Made by a program: the position numbers and the translations under genes
The notes under the pieces: model-generated
What the model was told of the DNA's origin: nothing
Seen by the model: the letters and a program-made list of their open reading frames with translations, nothing else
The model's database searches: none
Part shown: positions 7,485-16,223 of the stretch, piece by piece
How the letters are laid out: every line of letters begins with the position of its first letter
Numbering within the stretch: position 1 is the first letter of the stretch
Origin: Acidithiobacillus ferrianus
GTDB lineage: Bacteria; Pseudomonadota; Gammaproteobacteria; Acidithiobacillales; Acidithiobacillaceae
Reading direction: 5' to 3'
DNA length: 64,000 nt
Assembly (NCBI RefSeq): GCF_010378095.1
Contig: NZ_WNJL01000035.1
Coordinates: 124,001 to 188,000 of the forward strand

Positions 7485-8402
7485 ATGACGAAGATGCGGG
7501 ATACAGCAGGAACGCGGGGGCAACGATTGGGCACACTCGCGGTAAAGGGGTTGTTGCGATGGACAGCGCCATGGCCGGATGCCTGGCGCTCCTATTGTGG
7601 GGGCTGGTTGGGTCTGCTGGCCATGACAGCAGTGCCAAAAACACGGCGGGTGGTGGACATCAATCTGGAGATTGCCTTTCCCGACTGGTCTGCAACCCAG
7701 CGTCTGCAACTGCGACGGCGCAATTTTCAGGAGTTGGGGCGAACCGCGCTGGAGCTGGGACCAATCTGGGCGCGACCCTTGCCGAAAGCGCTGGAAATGG
7801 TGCGGGAGGTAGAGGGGGCGGAGGCGGTGGATAGGGCCCTCGCCCTGGGTCGCGGAGTCATTCTGTTTACCGCGCATCTGGGTCCCTGGGAGGCAGCGGT
7901 ACTGTATACCGGCCAGCGTTGGCCGATTACCGGCATGTACCGGGCGTTGCGGAACCCAGGCATGGATGCCCTGATGCGGCGCGGTCGCGAACGCAGTGGT
8001 GCCCGTCAGATCAACAAGGAAAGAGGCATTCGCCCCTTGTGTCGCCTCCTCAGAAAAAAAGAAGTCATCGGTATCCTGACTGACCAGAATGTCGATCCGC
8101 GCGAAGGGGTGTTTGCGCCATTTTTTGCGTACCCCGCTTGCACAACTCCCGTGCTGGGGCGGCTGGCAGCACGTGACCAGGTGCCGGTTTTCGGCATGTT
8201 TGCCTATCGTTTGCCGCAAGGGTCAGGGTTCAGAATTGAATTTGTGCCACTGCCCGACAGTTTTCCCAGCGGCGATGCCGTGGCCGATGCCACCACCATG
8301 AATGCCTGCATGGAAACCGCCATTCGCAAAGCCCCCGAGCAATACTGGTGGGTGCATCGCCGCTTTAAAGATCAGCCCGCACCACGCGAACGCCCTTACT
8401 GA
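7485..8402 (+). CDS. LpxL/HtrB-type lipid A acyltransferase family protein
   Basis: The 305-residue protein belongs to the lysophospholipid/lipid A late acyltransferase family. It has the catalytic HX4E motif as HLGPWEA (about residues 129-135), a following MYRALRNPGMDALMRRGRER block, and the GILTDQNVDPREGVFAPFFA block typical of LpxL/LpxM, followed by a C-terminal EQYWWVHRRFK signature. These enzymes add a secondary acyl chain to lipid A at the inner-membrane inner face. An N-terminal amphipathic or hydrophobic region (about 35-55) would anchor it. The start is the ATG at 7485 (GGAAA at 7472-7476); the TTG at 7470 is less likely. The gene is divergent from the transglutaminase gene. Which acyl position it modifies cannot be told. 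Confidence 0.85.
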   Translation: MTKMRDTAGTRGQRLGTLAVKGLLRWTAPWPDAWRSYCGGWLGLLAMTAVPKTRRVVDINLEIAFPDWSATQRLQLRRRNFQELGRTALELGPIWARPLPKALEMVREVEGAEAVDRALALGRGVILFTAHLGPWEAAVLYTGQRWPITGMYRALRNPGMDALMRRGRERSGARQINKERGIRPLCRLLRKKEVIGILTDQNVDPREGVFAPFFAYPACTTPVLGRLAARDQVPVFGMFAYRLPQGSGFRIEFVPLPDSFPSGDAVADATTMNACMETAIRKAPEQYWWVHRRFKDQPAPRERPY

Positions 8403-8555
8403 GCCAGCGTCAGACACCCCCACCACCGGGCACGGGCGTAGTCTGCAAGTTTCGCTGTCAACGTCCTGTTTTCAGAACGGTAACTGTTCACCACCCCGTG
8501 CTTCACGCATGGTTTTGATGTAAAATGGCGCAATATTTCAATCTACAAGGACGAT

Positions 8556-9340
8556 ATGGACCAGCCTGACCTGAGTGCGATGGATCACGCCGCCAAGGAT
8601 GATCTGATCCGATTTCTTCTCGCGGAGATCACGGAATTGAAGTCGCGGATCACTGCACTCGAAACTCGCCTGGCCAAAGACAGTCATCATTCCAGCAAGC
8701 CGCCGTCCTCAGATGGTCTGCGTAAACCCGCGCCTAAATCCCTGCGTCAGGTGGGACAGCGCCACAAGGGCTCAGCGCTGGAGCGCGTCGCCGAACCGGA
8801 TCAGGTGATCATCCATCCCTTGCCAGCAACCTGCGATGCCTGTGGCAGCACTCTGGACGAGGCCCACATATCGGAAGCCCGCTAGGTATTCGACATCCCG
8901 CCGCAGCAGGTTGAAGTCACCGAACATCGCGTTCTGGAAGCACGCTGCGCCTGCGGCAAGGTACATCGGAGCGACTTTCCAGAAGGGGTTACAGCCACCA
9001 CGCAATATGGTCCGCGGGTACAAGCCACCGTCGTCTATCTCACCCAGCACCACATGCTGCCGATTCTGCGCACCACCCGGATCCTGCGCGATACTTGTGG
9101 TGTAACCCTGTCGCCGGGTACCGTGGTCAGGATGATTCACACCGCAGCCGGCAATCTGGCCCCTACCGTCGCGCGTATTGCGGATGCCGTCCGGGAAGCC
9201 CATGTGGCCCATTTTGATGAGACCGGGATGCGGGTCGCGGGCAAGCTCCACTGGCTCCACACGGCCGCCACCCCCAACATGGCCTGGGTGGGCATGCACA
9301 CCCGCCGTGGCCAGGAGGCTCTCGACGCTTTCGGCAAACC
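8556..9340 (+). pseudogene. IS66-family transposase remnant with internal stop and lost C-terminus
   Basis: From ATG 8556 the frame gives a leucine-zipper-like coiled coil (LLAEITELKSRITALETRLA) followed by the IS66 hallmark SHHSSKPPSSDG and a zinc-finger-like CDACGSTLDE. A TAG at 8883-8885 interrupts it; the same frame then continues with FDIPPQQVEVTEHRVLEARC and ACGKVH to VAHFDETGMRVAGKLHWLHTAAT (start of the DDE domain) and GQEALDAFG near 9340, after which homology stops. The break therefore looks like a single CAG-to-TAG change plus a C-terminal deletion that removes most catalytic residues. The element cannot move by itself. A possible left end GTAACTGTTCACC lies near 8480; no right end was found. 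Confidence 0.85.
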
Positions 9341-9600
9341 GTATTCCGTTTGGCAGATTGTCCCAAACGGCAGAGGGCATCGGGAACTTTTTGAAATGGC
9401 CGAGGGTCATAGAACGGTTCCATCTGTAGATTCCATAGAGCATACCAATCATTCCATTATTGAATACCATGAATGATGAGAATTATTCTCTTTCTTCTGA
9501 GTGGTGTGGTGTGCCCTGGGGTAGCTGGAGCATCAAATGAGAGTCGGGAAGTGTTTCCGTTGGATGAAGTAGACCCTTGCACCGATATGGAGAACCAACC

Positions 9601-10287
9601 ATGCATCAAATGACACGTAGAATGACGGCAGAATTCATTGGTACTTTTGGTCTCATTTTTTTTGGTGGTGGCGCGGCGGCCATGGGCCGGCCCCTCATAG
9701 ATATCGCTCTGGCCAACGGGTTGGCCATCATGATTGCGGCTTATGTATTCGGCGACATCAGCGGGGGTATCGTGAACCCCGCGGTGACTCTGGGCGGAGC
9801 CATCGCGGGTAAGATCGATTGGCGGGATGCGGGCATGTATATGGTCGCCCAGTTTCTCGGAGGGATAGCTGCCGGGTTTGCCCTGCTCACGGTGCTGCCC
9901 GGAGCCGGGGGGCACTTGGGTGCCACCACCATCAACACCAGCCTGATCTCTGTCCCGGAGGGGTTCGTGTTGGAGGCGTTGGGGACGTTCTTCCTCACCA
10001 CCACCGCGCTGCACACCGCCATGAGCGATCGCGCGGGTAACGCGGCGCCGCTGGCCATAGGCTTTACTTTGGTGATGATCGTCACTTTCATGGGGCCGCT
10101 CACCGGAGCCAGCGTCAATCCGGCGCGGACGTTGGGACCCGCCGTGGCGGGCGATTACTATCCGCATATATGGGTATATCTCTTGGCCACCTCATTGGGC
10201 GGTTTGCTTGCGGGTTTCCTGTATAAGTTTATGCAGGAAGGCAGGGCCGACATGCGTTTCAGGGAGGCGTTGAGGGAAGAGGGATGA
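9601..10287 (+). CDS. Aquaporin / glycerol-facilitator (MIP) family channel
   Basis: The 228-residue protein has six membrane helices and both NPA boxes: GGIVNPAVTLGG (about residues 55-66) and GASVNPARTLGP (about 169-180). The N-terminal TAEFIGTFGLIFFGGG helix is typical of the family. MIP channels carry water, glycerol or small uncharged solutes across the inner membrane. An Arg directly after the second NPA (NPAR) forms the usual selectivity filter, and the compact length favours an aquaporin over GlpF. The start is the ATG at 9601 with GGAGAA at 9589-9594; the upstream TTG at 9577 is disfavoured. It is a single gene, convergent with amrS, and shares a strong hairpin terminator with it. 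Confidence 0.88.
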   Translation: MHQMTRRMTAEFIGTFGLIFFGGGAAAMGRPLIDIALANGLAIMIAAYVFGDISGGIVNPAVTLGGAIAGKIDWRDAGMYMVAQFLGGIAAGFALLTVLPGAGGHLGATTINTSLISVPEGFVLEALGTFFLTTTALHTAMSDRAGNAAPLAIGFTLVMIVTFMGPLTGASVNPARTLGPAVAGDYYPHIWVYLLATSLGGLLAGFLYKFMQEGRADMRFREALREEG

Positions 10288-10371
10288 CGCGCATGCGTGA
10301 CGACACGCATGGGGCGCGCATGCCGTCATAAGCACCAACACGCATACCCGGCCCCGACCCCGGGCCGATCA

Positions 10372-10402
10372 CACCCCTGCCGCCATCCTGGCGGCAGGGG
10401 TG
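10372..10402. terminator. Bidirectional terminator hairpin between aquaporin and amrS
   Basis: A perfect 14-bp GC-rich stem (10372-10385 with 10389-10402) has only a 3-nt loop. It lies between two convergent genes, 85 bases past one stop and 40 bases past the other. There is no long T-run on either side. Confidence 0.7.
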
Positions 10403-10441
10403 TCGATCGTTGCGGGAGGCGCTCCGCGAACAGGAATTCCG

Positions 10442-11542
10442 CTATCGCTTTATGACCGGCGCGATGTGATGGGGGATGCGGCGGCGCTCAAAACGACTGA
10501 TCTGGCGTTCGAAGCGCCCGGCGACGGGGTATTGACAATGGGGGCAATGACCATCGGGAGTCAGCTGATAGTCAAGGATCGTGTACCAGTCCCGCGTGAT
10601 CAGGGGTGCGCCGCAACCGGGACAATACGTGGTGTCCCCCGTGGCGTCATGGATGTTGCCGGTGTAGACGTAACGGAGCCCTGCCGCCAGGGCGATCTGC
10701 CGCGCCTGGGTCAGGGTGGCGGCAGGGGTGGGGGGTACCTCGGGCATCCGGTAGTCGGGGTGAAAAGCGGAAAAGTGCAGTGGTACGTCGGGACCGAGGT
10801 GGTCCATGATCCATGCGCATTCGGCGCCGATTTCGGCCTCGGAATCATTGTGGCCGGGAATGAGCAGGGTGGTGATCTCCAGCCAGGTGGAGGTCTCCTG
10901 GACGATATATTCCAGGGTTTCCAGCACGGGTGCGAGATGCGCGCCGGTCAGCCGGTAATAAAATCCTTCGGTAAAGGCTTTGAGATCGACATTGGCGGCA
11001 TCCATCTTGGCAAAGAAATCCCGCCGGGCCTCGGCATGCACGTAGCCCGCCGTCACGGCCACCGTCTGGATCCCTTGCGCGTGACAGGCATCGGCGGTGT
11101 CCATGGCGTATTCGGCAAAGATGACGGGGTCGTTGTAGGTGAAGGCGACGCTTTTACAGCCGAGGTTCCGGGCTGCCTGCGCAATGGCTGCGGGGCTGGC
11201 CTGATCCTGCAGGCGGTCCATCTCCCGGGATTTGGAAATGTCCCAGTTCTGGCAAAACTTGCAGGCGAGGTTGCAGCCCGCGGTGCCAAAGGATAAGACG
11301 CTGCTGCCCGGATAGAAGTGGTTCAGGGGCTTTTTCTCGATGGGGTCCACGCAAAAGCCGGAGGATCGCCCATAGGTCGTGAGCACCATCTCCGCACCCA
11401 CCCGCTGGCGGACGAAGCAGGCCCCGCGCTGGCCATCGTGGAGCCGGCAGTCGCGCGGGCAGAGGTCGCACTGGATGCGGCCGTCTTTCAACGGATGCCA
11501 GTAACGGGCCGGGTGTTGCGCTTCGTGGTGTTCGGCCTTCAT
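10442..11542 (-). CDS. amrS: AmmeMemoRadiSam radical SAM enzyme
   Basis: The 366-residue protein carries the radical SAM cluster motif CX3CX2C as GCNLACKFCQNW (Cys90, Cys94, Cys97). An N-terminal Cys-rich segment CDLCPRDC (25-32) and C-terminal zinc-ribbon-like pairs YCPGCG and CPHC are typical of the AmrS branch near pyruvate formate-lyase activases. The start is the ATG at 11542, which overlaps the amrA stop by ATGA; a longer upstream frame is only overlap with amrA. The gene is the last of three. The family always travels with AMMECR1 and Memo proteins and probably carries out a shared modification of a small molecule or protein, but the reaction is not established to my knowledge. Confidence 0.9.
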   Translation of the reverse strand: MKAEHHEAQHPARYWHPLKDGRIQCDLCPRDCRLHDGQRGACFVRQRVGAEMVLTTYGRSSGFCVDPIEKKPLNHFYPGSSVLSFGTAGCNLACKFCQNWDISKSREMDRLQDQASPAAIAQAARNLGCKSVAFTYNDPVIFAEYAMDTADACHAQGIQTVAVTAGYVHAEARRDFFAKMDAANVDLKAFTEGFYYRLTGAHLAPVLETLEYIVQETSTWLEITTLLIPGHNDSEAEIGAECAWIMDHLGPDVPLHFSAFHPDYRMPEVPPTPAATLTQARQIALAAGLRYVYTGNIHDATGDTTYCPGCGAPLITRDWYTILDYQLTPDGHCPHCQYPVAGRFERQISRFERRRIPHHIAPVIKR

Positions 11543-12156
11543 GTGGCCTCTCCGGCGGGAGGCTGGGGTTCGCACCATTTTTGTACGTGATAACAATAGA
11601 CTTCGATCTCCAGCGACCAGAAGTCCGGCGGGAGCCCGGCCTTGCGTTTGAGTTGGCGCAGGAATTCCCTGGGCTCCGGCAACGCTTCCCAGACTTGGGG
11701 GAGGAAGGTGCCTTGATGCGCCCCGTAACACAGGACGAGGCCATGTCTGCCCGGCTGAATCCGGGCGATCAGATCCACTTCACTCTGTGCCGCCAAACGC
11801 TCCAATGGGGACAATACGGACACTTCCACCTGTACGGCAAGCCATTCCGCTGCGTTCAGAGGCGGGAAACGGGGGTCATGAAAGGCCGCCGCCAGGGCAT
11901 TGGCGCGGATGTCCTCGGCAAGGGGGCGATGGGCGCTGAGACTACCGATGCAACCGCGCAAGGCGTCCCGCTGGTTGAGGGTGACGAAACTCGCCGCAGG
12001 CTCCCGCAGCCAGTTCACATCAGGGGGGAGGAGGGCGGCTGTCTGGCCCAGGGCCTCGCTGATGATCGATCGGGCCAGGCCGAGCAAAACCGGGCCGGCG
12101 CTTGCCGGAAGCCGTTCTGGACGGTGTTCCTGGGGGAGCTGATGCGCGGGACTCAT
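11539..12156 (-). CDS. amrA: AMMECR1-domain protein of the AmmeMemoRadiSam system
   Basis: The 205-residue AMMECR1 domain protein shows the conserved core motif RGCIGSL (in DALRGCIGSLSAHRPLAEDI) followed by ANALAAAFHDPRFPPL, EVSVLSPLE, and the C-terminal GLVLCYGAHQGTFLPQVWE. It has no signal or membrane segment. The gene overlaps both neighbours by 4 bases (ATGA), so translation is probably coupled and the products made in fixed ratio. Bacterial AMMECR1 proteins are structurally known, but their biochemical role is unsettled; the invariant Cys in RGCIG suggests a nucleophile or ligand. The fixed trio points to a common pathway. Confidence 0.9.
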   Translation of the reverse strand: MSPAHQLPQEHRPERLPASAGPVLLGLARSIISEALGQTAALLPPDVNWLREPAASFVTLNQRDALRGCIGSLSAHRPLAEDIRANALAAAFHDPRFPPLNAAEWLAVQVEVSVLSPLERLAAQSEVDLIARIQPGRHGLVLCYGAHQGTFLPQVWEALPEPREFLRQLKRKAGLPPDFWSLEIEVYCYHVQKWCEPQPPAGEAT

Positions 12157-12977
12157 GGCGTTGTGGACTCCGCAAAGAAGGCAAAGGCTGCGTAGCCGAC
12201 CACGGCGTCCCGGCCTCCGGCGGTATCACCGGAATTGCGCAGATCGAGCAGACGCGGCTGTAAGCGATGGCGATGGGCGATTTGCAGGAGGCCATTGATG
12301 GGAATGGCGCCACAGGCCTGCGCATGGTGGATGGGGGTGCCGTCGGGGTGCAGAATCTGCCGGACCGTGGCGTTGTCGATGCGGCGCGCCTCGGCATAGG
12401 GGTGGTAATGGGAGAGGTCCGAACTGATCAGGATGACGCTTTCCGGTCCATCCCATAGGGTATCCAGGACTTCGGCCACCTCTCTGGGGCTCGCTTCCCC
12501 CACAACCAGCGGCAGGATGGACACCGGCCCCAGGACCTCCTGGAGGAAGGGCAGTTGCACTTCCAGGGCGTGTTCTTGCGCATGGGCGATGGGCAGCTCC
12601 AGAACCTGGGGCAACTGCGCGATGGCGGTGACCCCGGCGTGATCCACGGGAAGTGCGCCGAGGGGGGTCTGGAAGGCGTCCGCGCCGGACAGGGCGATAC
12701 CCCGAAAGGGCACGCGATGGGCCGGACCGAGGAGGACGACCCGCTGGATTTTCCCCCGGCCCGACGCCAGCGAACGGTAGGCGCTGGCCGCTGTGGGTCC
12801 GGAATAGGGGTAACCGGCGTGGGGGACGATCAGCGCCTTGGGCCACGGCGATGCCGCCTGCCCGCCGGATGGGGGGGCAGGCGCGTGGTGGAGATGATGT
12901 TGCAGGTTTTGGCGCAGAATGGCGGCCTGAGCGGGATAAAAAGTGCCCGCCACGGCGGCTGGTCGTATGGGGTTCAT
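12153..12977 (-). CDS. amrB: Memo-family protein of the AmmeMemoRadiSam system
   Basis: The 274-residue Memo-like protein is related to non-haem-iron class III dioxygenases. Visible ligand-type motifs are VPHAGYPYSGPTA (His about 53), LGPAHRVPFRG, EHALEVQLPFLQ and SDLSHYHPYAEARRIDN. Family members range from human MEMO1 to bacterial AmrB; enzymatic activity of the bacterial type is not settled. It is the first gene of the operon: the start ATG at 12977 has a strong GGAGGGAG ribosome site. The amrB-amrA-amrS order with two 4-base overlaps is compact and complete. Confidence 0.88.
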   Translation of the reverse strand: MNPIRPAAVAGTFYPAQAAILRQNLQHHLHHAPAPPSGGQAASPWPKALIVPHAGYPYSGPTAASAYRSLASGRGKIQRVVLLGPAHRVPFRGIALSGADAFQTPLGALPVDHAGVTAIAQLPQVLELPIAHAQEHALEVQLPFLQEVLGPVSILPLVVGEASPREVAEVLDTLWDGPESVILISSDLSHYHPYAEARRIDNATVRQILHPDGTPIHHAQACGAIPINGLLQIAHRHRLQPRLLDLRNSGDTAGGRDAVVGYAAFAFFAESTTP

Positions 12978-13125
12978 GGTCGCTCCCTCCCTGGTTATTG
13001 GCTATATCAGGATGCGATGCGCGTTTTTCAAGGCCGCGCGGTAGAGGTTTGCGCAACGGATCACGGAGACCAGTTTTCCCGGAAGCCGCTGCCCATGTGG
13101 GCGGGCACGGTCGCTCCCTCCGCGG

Positions 13126-13674
13126 CTATGGCTTGTTTGCCGTGGCGATCATGAGCAGAATCACCCCGTCAAAAATCAAATTCACGCCCACGAATATGCC
13201 GACCAGAATGAGGGAGCCCTGGGGCCAGGTCGCTAAAAAGAGGATGGCGATGAGGACATCCACGATACCGCTAAAAATGAACCAGCCCCGTCCATGCCCG
13301 GCATAGACATGGGACCGGGTAAAGTTACGGTAGGCATCCAGTATGAAATAAAGAACGAATAGCAGGCCGATGCTGGCGATTCCGGCATTGGGCAGCGCGA
13401 TCATGATGACGCCGGTCGTCAGCAGCAGCAGGGGTTTGAGCCAATCAGCCAGATGGTATTGGTGCAATTGATAGCTGTGAATGAGCCAGGTGAGCCCGGC
13501 AATGACCAGTACGGCGGCCACTATACCGACGGTGACGGCGGACAGCAGGATCGGCGCCAACAATCCCGTGATCCCAATGAGGATCAGGATGATCGCAATG
13601 GGCAGGACGTATTTCCCGAACATTTTGCGTTCTGTTTCCACAAGCGTCGTAAGATCAGGTAGTGGGTCCTTCAT
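13126..13674 (-). CDS. hdeD: HdeD-family (DUF308) acid-resistance membrane protein
   Basis: The 182-residue protein has six hydrophobic helices arranged as two repeats of three, as in HdeD/DUF308, starting with YVLPIAIILILIGITGLLAP. E. coli HdeD supports survival at low pH at high cell density; the mechanism is unclear. The gene begins 10 bases after the glgP stop, so it is the last member of the glycogen/fermentation cluster. That link makes sense where organic-acid end products would acidify an acidophile's cytoplasm, but this is inference. Residues 1-18 are polar and cytoplasmic. Confidence 0.75.
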   Translation of the reverse strand: MKDPLPDLTTLVETERKMFGKYVLPIAIILILIGITGLLAPILLSAVTVGIVAAVLVIAGLTWLIHSYQLHQYHLADWLKPLLLLTTGVIMIALPNAGIASIGLLFVLYFILDAYRNFTRSHVYAGHGRGWFIFSGIVDVLIAILFLATWPQGSLILVGIFVGVNLIFDGVILLMIATANKP

Positions 13675-13684
13675 GGTCAGCCTC

Positions 13685-16210
13685 TCAGCGGTACCACAGT
13701 ATCTCGGTGTTTTCCATGGGCACCAGACAGTGTTCCCGGTGCGGGATAACCCGCGGGGTGAAGTGTTCGATAGGGCGGTCGCCCGGAACCGTACAGTGGT
13801 AATTATAGCCGTTAATGGCCCCGCTCAGCGCATCGCCACGATCCATCGGATGCACTTCCGGGGCATGGGTGTCATCACCATTGGCAAAGAGCTGGACGGC
13901 GACAGCGTCCGGGTCGAGATCGTCCAGATACACATGCACCTGAAAATGATGCGTGCCCGGGTCACTCTGCACATGGAGCTCGCCGAAATGCAGGCTCTGC
14001 CAATGCTGATGAATGTCATGCTGCCATCGACTGATGCCTTCCACCGTGGCGCGTTCCTGGCGCGCGGCGAGCAAGCGCGCGGCCGGTGTGTAAAGGGAGG
14101 ATATGTAATCCTGTAGCATGCGATTGCTGCTGAATTGGGGAGTCAGCCGACTCATGCTTTCGCGGATTTTGTTGGTCCATCCGCAGGGGCAGCCGTTGGC
14201 ATCGCGCTGATGATAAAAGAGGGGCACCACTTCTTCTTCCAGCACACGGTACAGTTGCTGCGCTTCCTGCTGTTCCCATTCCAGGTCGGTATCGTGCTCC
14301 TGACGGTCACCCAAGGCCCAGCCGGTCTCCGGGCCATAGGCTTCGGCCCACCAGCCATCCAGTTCCGAGAGGTTGAGGCCGCCATTGACCAGTACCTTCA
14401 TGCCGCTGGTCCCACTGGCTTCCCAGGGGCGGCGCGGGGTATTGATCCACAAGTCGACCCCCTGCACCAGATGTTCGGCCACCAGCATGTCATAATCGGC
14501 AATGAAGACCATACGTCCGGCCAAGTCGGGGTGCTGACGAATGAATTGGGTCCATTGCTGGATCATGGCCTTGCCGGCGCCATCCTTGGGATGCGCCTTG
14601 CCCGCGATCAGCAGTTGTACCGGATAGTGCGGGTTGTTCAGCAGACGGTAGAGGCGGTCGGGATCGGTCAACAGCATATTGGGGCGCTTGTAGGCGGTAA
14701 AGCGGCGGGCGAAACCGATGGTCAGGGTATTGGGGTCGAGTGCCGTTCTGGCGTGTTCGCAGTCCTGATCCGGGGCGTGCGCCGCCGCCAGTTGTTTTTG
14801 CAGGCGTTGCCGGGCGAAATGGATCACCTGCTGGCGCGCGGCGCTGCGCATCTGCCAGAGATCGGCATCGGAGGTCTGGCGGAAATCGGTCTCGATATCC
14901 TTCAAGTCCCCCAGCCAGCGGGCCTTGCCGCAGCGGCTGGTCCATAGGGCGTCGGCTTCAGCGGAATCCCAGGAAGGCATATGCACGCCATTGGTGATAT
15001 GCGTGACGGGGACTTCGTTTTCGGGCCAGCGAGGGAACAGGGGCTGGAACAAGCGGCGGCTGACGGCCCCATGCAGGCGGCTGACGCCATTGACGATGCC
15101 GCTGCCGTGAATGGCAAGCCACGCCATATTGAAGGGTTCGCGGATATCTTCGGGGTTCTCCCGGCCGAGGGCGAGGATGGTCTCCACGTCCACGCCGAAA
15201 GCCTCGGGGGCGCCGGCGATATAGCGCGTCAGCAGTTCCGGTGGAAAGCGGTCGAAACCCGCGGCGACCGGGGTGTGGGTGGTAAAGATATTGCCGGCGC
15301 GCGTGGCCGTGAGCGCCCAGGGAAAAGCGGTCCCATGATCCTGCATGTGACTGTAGGCGCGGGCGAGAATGGCAAAGGCGGCGTGCCCTTCATTGAGGTG
15401 GCAGATATCCGGCTGAATGCCCAACCGGCGTAGCAGCATCCAGCCACCGATGCCCAGACAGATTTCCTGCTGTAGGCGTGTTTCTGGACCGCCACCGTAG
15501 AGTTCGGCGGTGATGCCGCGATCGGCGGGGGCATTGAGGGGGTCGTTGCTGTCCAGCAGATGGAGGGTGACACGGCCCACTTGCGCCTGCCAAGCGCGCA
15601 GGATGACTTTCCGGCCCGGAAAGGGCAATTCCAGGCGGAGCCACTCGCCTTCGGCGTCGCGTACTGGCGTGACGGGCATCTGGGTGGGGTCGTTATAGGG
15701 ATAGAGTTCGATCTGACGACCGCAATCGTCGAGACTCTGGCGAAAATAGCCCTGCTGCCAGAGCAGACCGATGCCGAGCAGGGGGATGCCGAGATCGCTG
15801 GCCGTTTTGAGGTGATCGCCGGCGAGGATGCCGAGCCCTCCGGAATAGATGGGCAGGGACTCGGAGAGGCCGAACTCCATGCTGAAATAAGCCACTTGAT
15901 TGAAGGGCGGATGGGGATAGGTTTCGCTGAACCAGCTTTTTTGCGAGAGGTGTTCATGGTGCTTGCTGACGAAGGTGTCCAGCTGCGCGATGAAATCCTG
16001 GTCCTGGGCCAGTCGCTGGAGGGTATCACCGCCCATGTTTTGCAGAATCAGCCAGGGATTCCTGGTGTCTTCCCAAAGTGCTGGAGCGATGCGCTGCCAG
16101 AGACTGTCCGCGGCATGGCTCCAGGACCAGCGCAGGTCGAGGGCGAGTTCGGCCAGACCCGCCAGGGATTCCGGGAGCTGGGGGAGCAGGTAGCAGGGGG
16201 CGATGGTCAC
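13685..16210 (-). CDS. glgP: Alpha-glucan (glycogen) phosphorylase
   Basis: The 841-residue GT35 family enzyme releases glucose 1-phosphate from stored glycogen or maltodextrin in the cytosol. The pyridoxal-phosphate site is visible as GTSGMKVLVNGGLN (Lys) followed by LSELDGWWAEAYG. Other signatures are NQVAYFSMEFGLSESLPIYS near the start, DICHLNEGHAAFA, and IGFARRFTAYKRPNMLL. The N-terminal LDLRWSWSHAAD segment is typical of the bacterial/archaeal alpha-glucan phosphorylase branch rather than E. coli GlgP. The start is GTG at 16210 with GGAGGA four bases upstream; an in-frame upstream extension overlaps ldhA and is not credible. It lies 13 bases after ldhA in the cluster. Confidence 0.92.
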   Translation of the reverse strand: MTIAPCYLLPQLPESLAGLAELALDLRWSWSHAADSLWQRIAPALWEDTRNPWLILQNMGGDTLQRLAQDQDFIAQLDTFVSKHHEHLSQKSWFSETYPHPPFNQVAYFSMEFGLSESLPIYSGGLGILAGDHLKTASDLGIPLLGIGLLWQQGYFRQSLDDCGRQIELYPYNDPTQMPVTPVRDAEGEWLRLELPFPGRKVILRAWQAQVGRVTLHLLDSNDPLNAPADRGITAELYGGGPETRLQQEICLGIGGWMLLRRLGIQPDICHLNEGHAAFAILARAYSHMQDHGTAFPWALTATRAGNIFTTHTPVAAGFDRFPPELLTRYIAGAPEAFGVDVETILALGRENPEDIREPFNMAWLAIHGSGIVNGVSRLHGAVSRRLFQPLFPRWPENEVPVTHITNGVHMPSWDSAEADALWTSRCGKARWLGDLKDIETDFRQTSDADLWQMRSAARQQVIHFARQRLQKQLAAAHAPDQDCEHARTALDPNTLTIGFARRFTAYKRPNMLLTDPDRLYRLLNNPHYPVQLLIAGKAHPKDGAGKAMIQQWTQFIRQHPDLAGRMVFIADYDMLVAEHLVQGVDLWINTPRRPWEASGTSGMKVLVNGGLNLSELDGWWAEAYGPETGWALGDRQEHDTDLEWEQQEAQQLYRVLEEEVVPLFYHQRDANGCPCGWTNKIRESMSRLTPQFSSNRMLQDYISSLYTPAARLLAARQERATVEGISRWQHDIHQHWQSLHFGELHVQSDPGTHHFQVHVYLDDLDPDAVAVQLFANGDDTHAPEVHPMDRGDALSGAINGYNYHCTVPGDRPIEHFTPRVIPHREHCLVPMENTEILWYR

Positions 16211-16223
16211 GAAATCCTCCGGT

